Part shown: positions 63,060-64,000 of the stretch, piece after piece
How the letters are laid out: each line of letters starts with the position of its first letter
Position numbering within the stretch: position 1 is the first letter of the stretch
Origin: Beijerinckiaceae bacterium
Lineage (GTDB): Bacteria; Pseudomonadota; Alphaproteobacteria; Rhizobiales; Beijerinckiaceae
NCBI GenBank assembly: GCA_024304885.1
Contig: JALJOM010000001.1
Coordinates: 124,001-188,000, forward strand
Direction of reading: 5' to 3'
DNA: 64,000 nt
Position numbers and translations under genes: made by a program
The notes under the pieces: model-generated
Seen by the model: the letters and a program-made list of their open reading frames with translations, nothing else
Told to the model about the DNA's origin: nothing
The model's database searches: none

Positions 63060-64000
63060 ATGATTCCGCTTATGATCTGCCTTCTCTTCATTGGTTATTT
63101 GTTCTGGACCGATCTCCGGCGCCGGGACGGCCTGTCCAATGCGCTGTGGGTTCCTCTGGCTTGGATGTTCCTGGCCGGATCGAGATATGTGTCATCCTGG
63201 TTGAACCTGGGTCCCACGTTTACGTCGGCGGTCGAATATTCGGAAGGGAGCCCCCTCGATGCGGCGGCCTTCTTCTCGCTGATCGTCGCCGGGGTAGTAA
63301 TCCTTGCTCGACGAAAAGTGGATTGGTCATGGATGGTGCGAAACAATATCTTGATAGTGGTTTACTTTCTGTTCTGCCTGTCGAGCATCGCGTGGACCGA
63401 CGATTCGTTCGTGCTCCTGAAACGTTGGATCAAGGACCTGGGAAATCCGATCATGGCGCTCGTGATCCTGACCGAGTCGCGCCCATACGAGGCAGCGGCC
63501 GCCGTCCTCAGACGGCTCGCCTTCCTTCTGATTCCGTTGTCTGCCTTGTTTATTCGCTATTTTCCCGGGCTCGGGCGGGATTATCGCGGTGACGGCTCGC
63601 CGATGTATACAGGTGTCGGCCACCAAAAGAACGACCTCGGGTCGATGTGCTTTCTAAGCGGCGTGTATCTCGCCTACGAATTCCTGGTGGTTCGGGGCAA
63701 CGGACGCCCCACCTTCATCCGCCAGAACAAAGTAATCGCGGCGATCCTCGCGCTCACCACGGCCTACCTTCTCCGCATGTCGGACAGCAAGACATCACTG
63801 GTTTGCTTGGTGGTAGTCTGCGCCATTTTTTTGCTGGCACGCATTTCGGTGATGGCGCGAAGCCCCGACTTGTTTCTCGGCTTGCTCTTCGGTGCGGCCG
63901 GCTTGAGCTGGCTGCTCGACCAGTCTTTCGGTCTGAAGGACACTTTGTTCGCCCTCCTGGGTCGTGACCCGTCCCTTACCAATCGAACCGAACTCTGGGC
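63060..64000 (+). CDS. O-antigen ligase/polymerase-like membrane protein (3' end outside window)
   Basis: An open frame from ATG 63060 with no stop to the window end, 313 residues seen. It starts MIPLMICLLFIGYLFWTDLR and has many membrane helices. Conserved segments of the O-antigen ligase/ExoQ family are visible: YTGVGHQKNDLGSMCFLSGV, LLRMSDSKTSLVCLVVVCAI and LLGRDPSLTNRTELW. It would polymerise or ligate exported polysaccharide repeat units. The C-terminal part is cut by the edge. Confidence 0.8.
   Translation, partial: MIPLMICLLFIGYLFWTDLRRRDGLSNALWVPLAWMFLAGSRYVSSWLNLGPTFTSAVEYSEGSPLDAAAFFSLIVAGVVILARRKVDWSWMVRNNILIVVYFLFCLSSIAWTDDSFVLLKRWIKDLGNPIMALVILTESRPYEAAAAVLRRLAFLLIPLSALFIRYFPGLGRDYRGDGSPMYTGVGHQKNDLGSMCFLSGVYLAYEFLVVRGNGRPTFIRQNKVIAAILALTTAYLLRMSDSKTSLVCLVVVCAIFLLARISVMARSPDLFLGLLFGAAGLSWLLDQSFGLKDTLFALLGRDPSLTNRTELW

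Overview
The window is GC-rich (roughly two thirds G+C by eye) and bacterial. Its gene set points to an alphaproteobacterium of the Hyphomicrobiales (Rhizobiales) type: MmcB, a COG4111/NrtR-like NAD regulator, an ECF sigma factor paired with NrsF, a rhizobial-type GlyQ, a fabA-fabB-fabI cluster and RIME-like intergenic mosaic repeats. A Tat-exported 13-cysteine Csp1 copper store, first known from methanotrophs, fits a methylotroph/Beijerinckiaceae-like relative, but no methane or methanol oxidation gene is present, so that placement is inference.

Layout. 1-7.5 kb: end of a Cys/Met PLP enzyme, an MltB-type transglycosylase overlapping a pentapeptide-repeat membrane protein, MmcB, glycolate oxidase subunits GlcF and GlcE, and a HAD phosphatase. 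7.8-12.3 kb: three small exported low-complexity proteins, GlyQ, a TrmN6-like methyltransferase and a polyprenyl diphosphate synthase. 12.3-18.9 kb: MT-A70 methyltransferase, SleB-type hydrolase, TPR protein, IspE, tautomerase, AraC regulator. 19.1-25.7 kb: a broken DNA methyltransferase with an AT-rich core, thioesterase, OpgD-like protein, acyl-CoA ligase and a frameshifted DUF29 gene. 25.8-29.7 kb: NrsF/sigma factor divergent from a four-gene bufferin (metallophore RiPP) operon. 30.4-38 kb: NAD synthesis (nadC, nadB, nadA) with its regulator; between nadC and nadB lie a Rieske protein, an OprB porin flanked by hairpin repeats, a nadC relic and an AT-rich orphan gene. 38-46.2 kb: MgtC-like protein, Csp1, a TSUP permease divergent from an HTH/solute-binding regulator, radA, lepB-rnc-era. 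46.2-47.8 kb: little coding and a tRNA-Ser. 47.9-53.4 kb: fabI-fabB-fabA, a phosphodiesterase, a Tim44-like protein. 53.4-61 kb: repeat-rich, with a glycosyltransferase, receiver protein, lpd and small genes. 61-64 kb: start of a surface-polysaccharide locus cut by the window edge.

Two themes connect the genes. Copper handling: the sigma/NrsF pair probably drives its own gene and bufABCD from two matching divergent promoters, making a modified periplasmic copper chelator, and Csp1 is a separate copper sink. Intergenic mosaic repeats: two families end in CTAG or TAGAGC and are packed so tightly against genes that several genes take their stop codon from a repeat end, and glyQ appears to start inside one.

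The strongest leads are the bufferin operon with its twin promoters, the repeat-gene fusions, a 111-bp MITE inserted in a repeat's CTAG, the mosaic methyltransferase pseudogene and the covarying hairpins around the porin. No CRISPR array, prophage or intact insertion sequence was seen.
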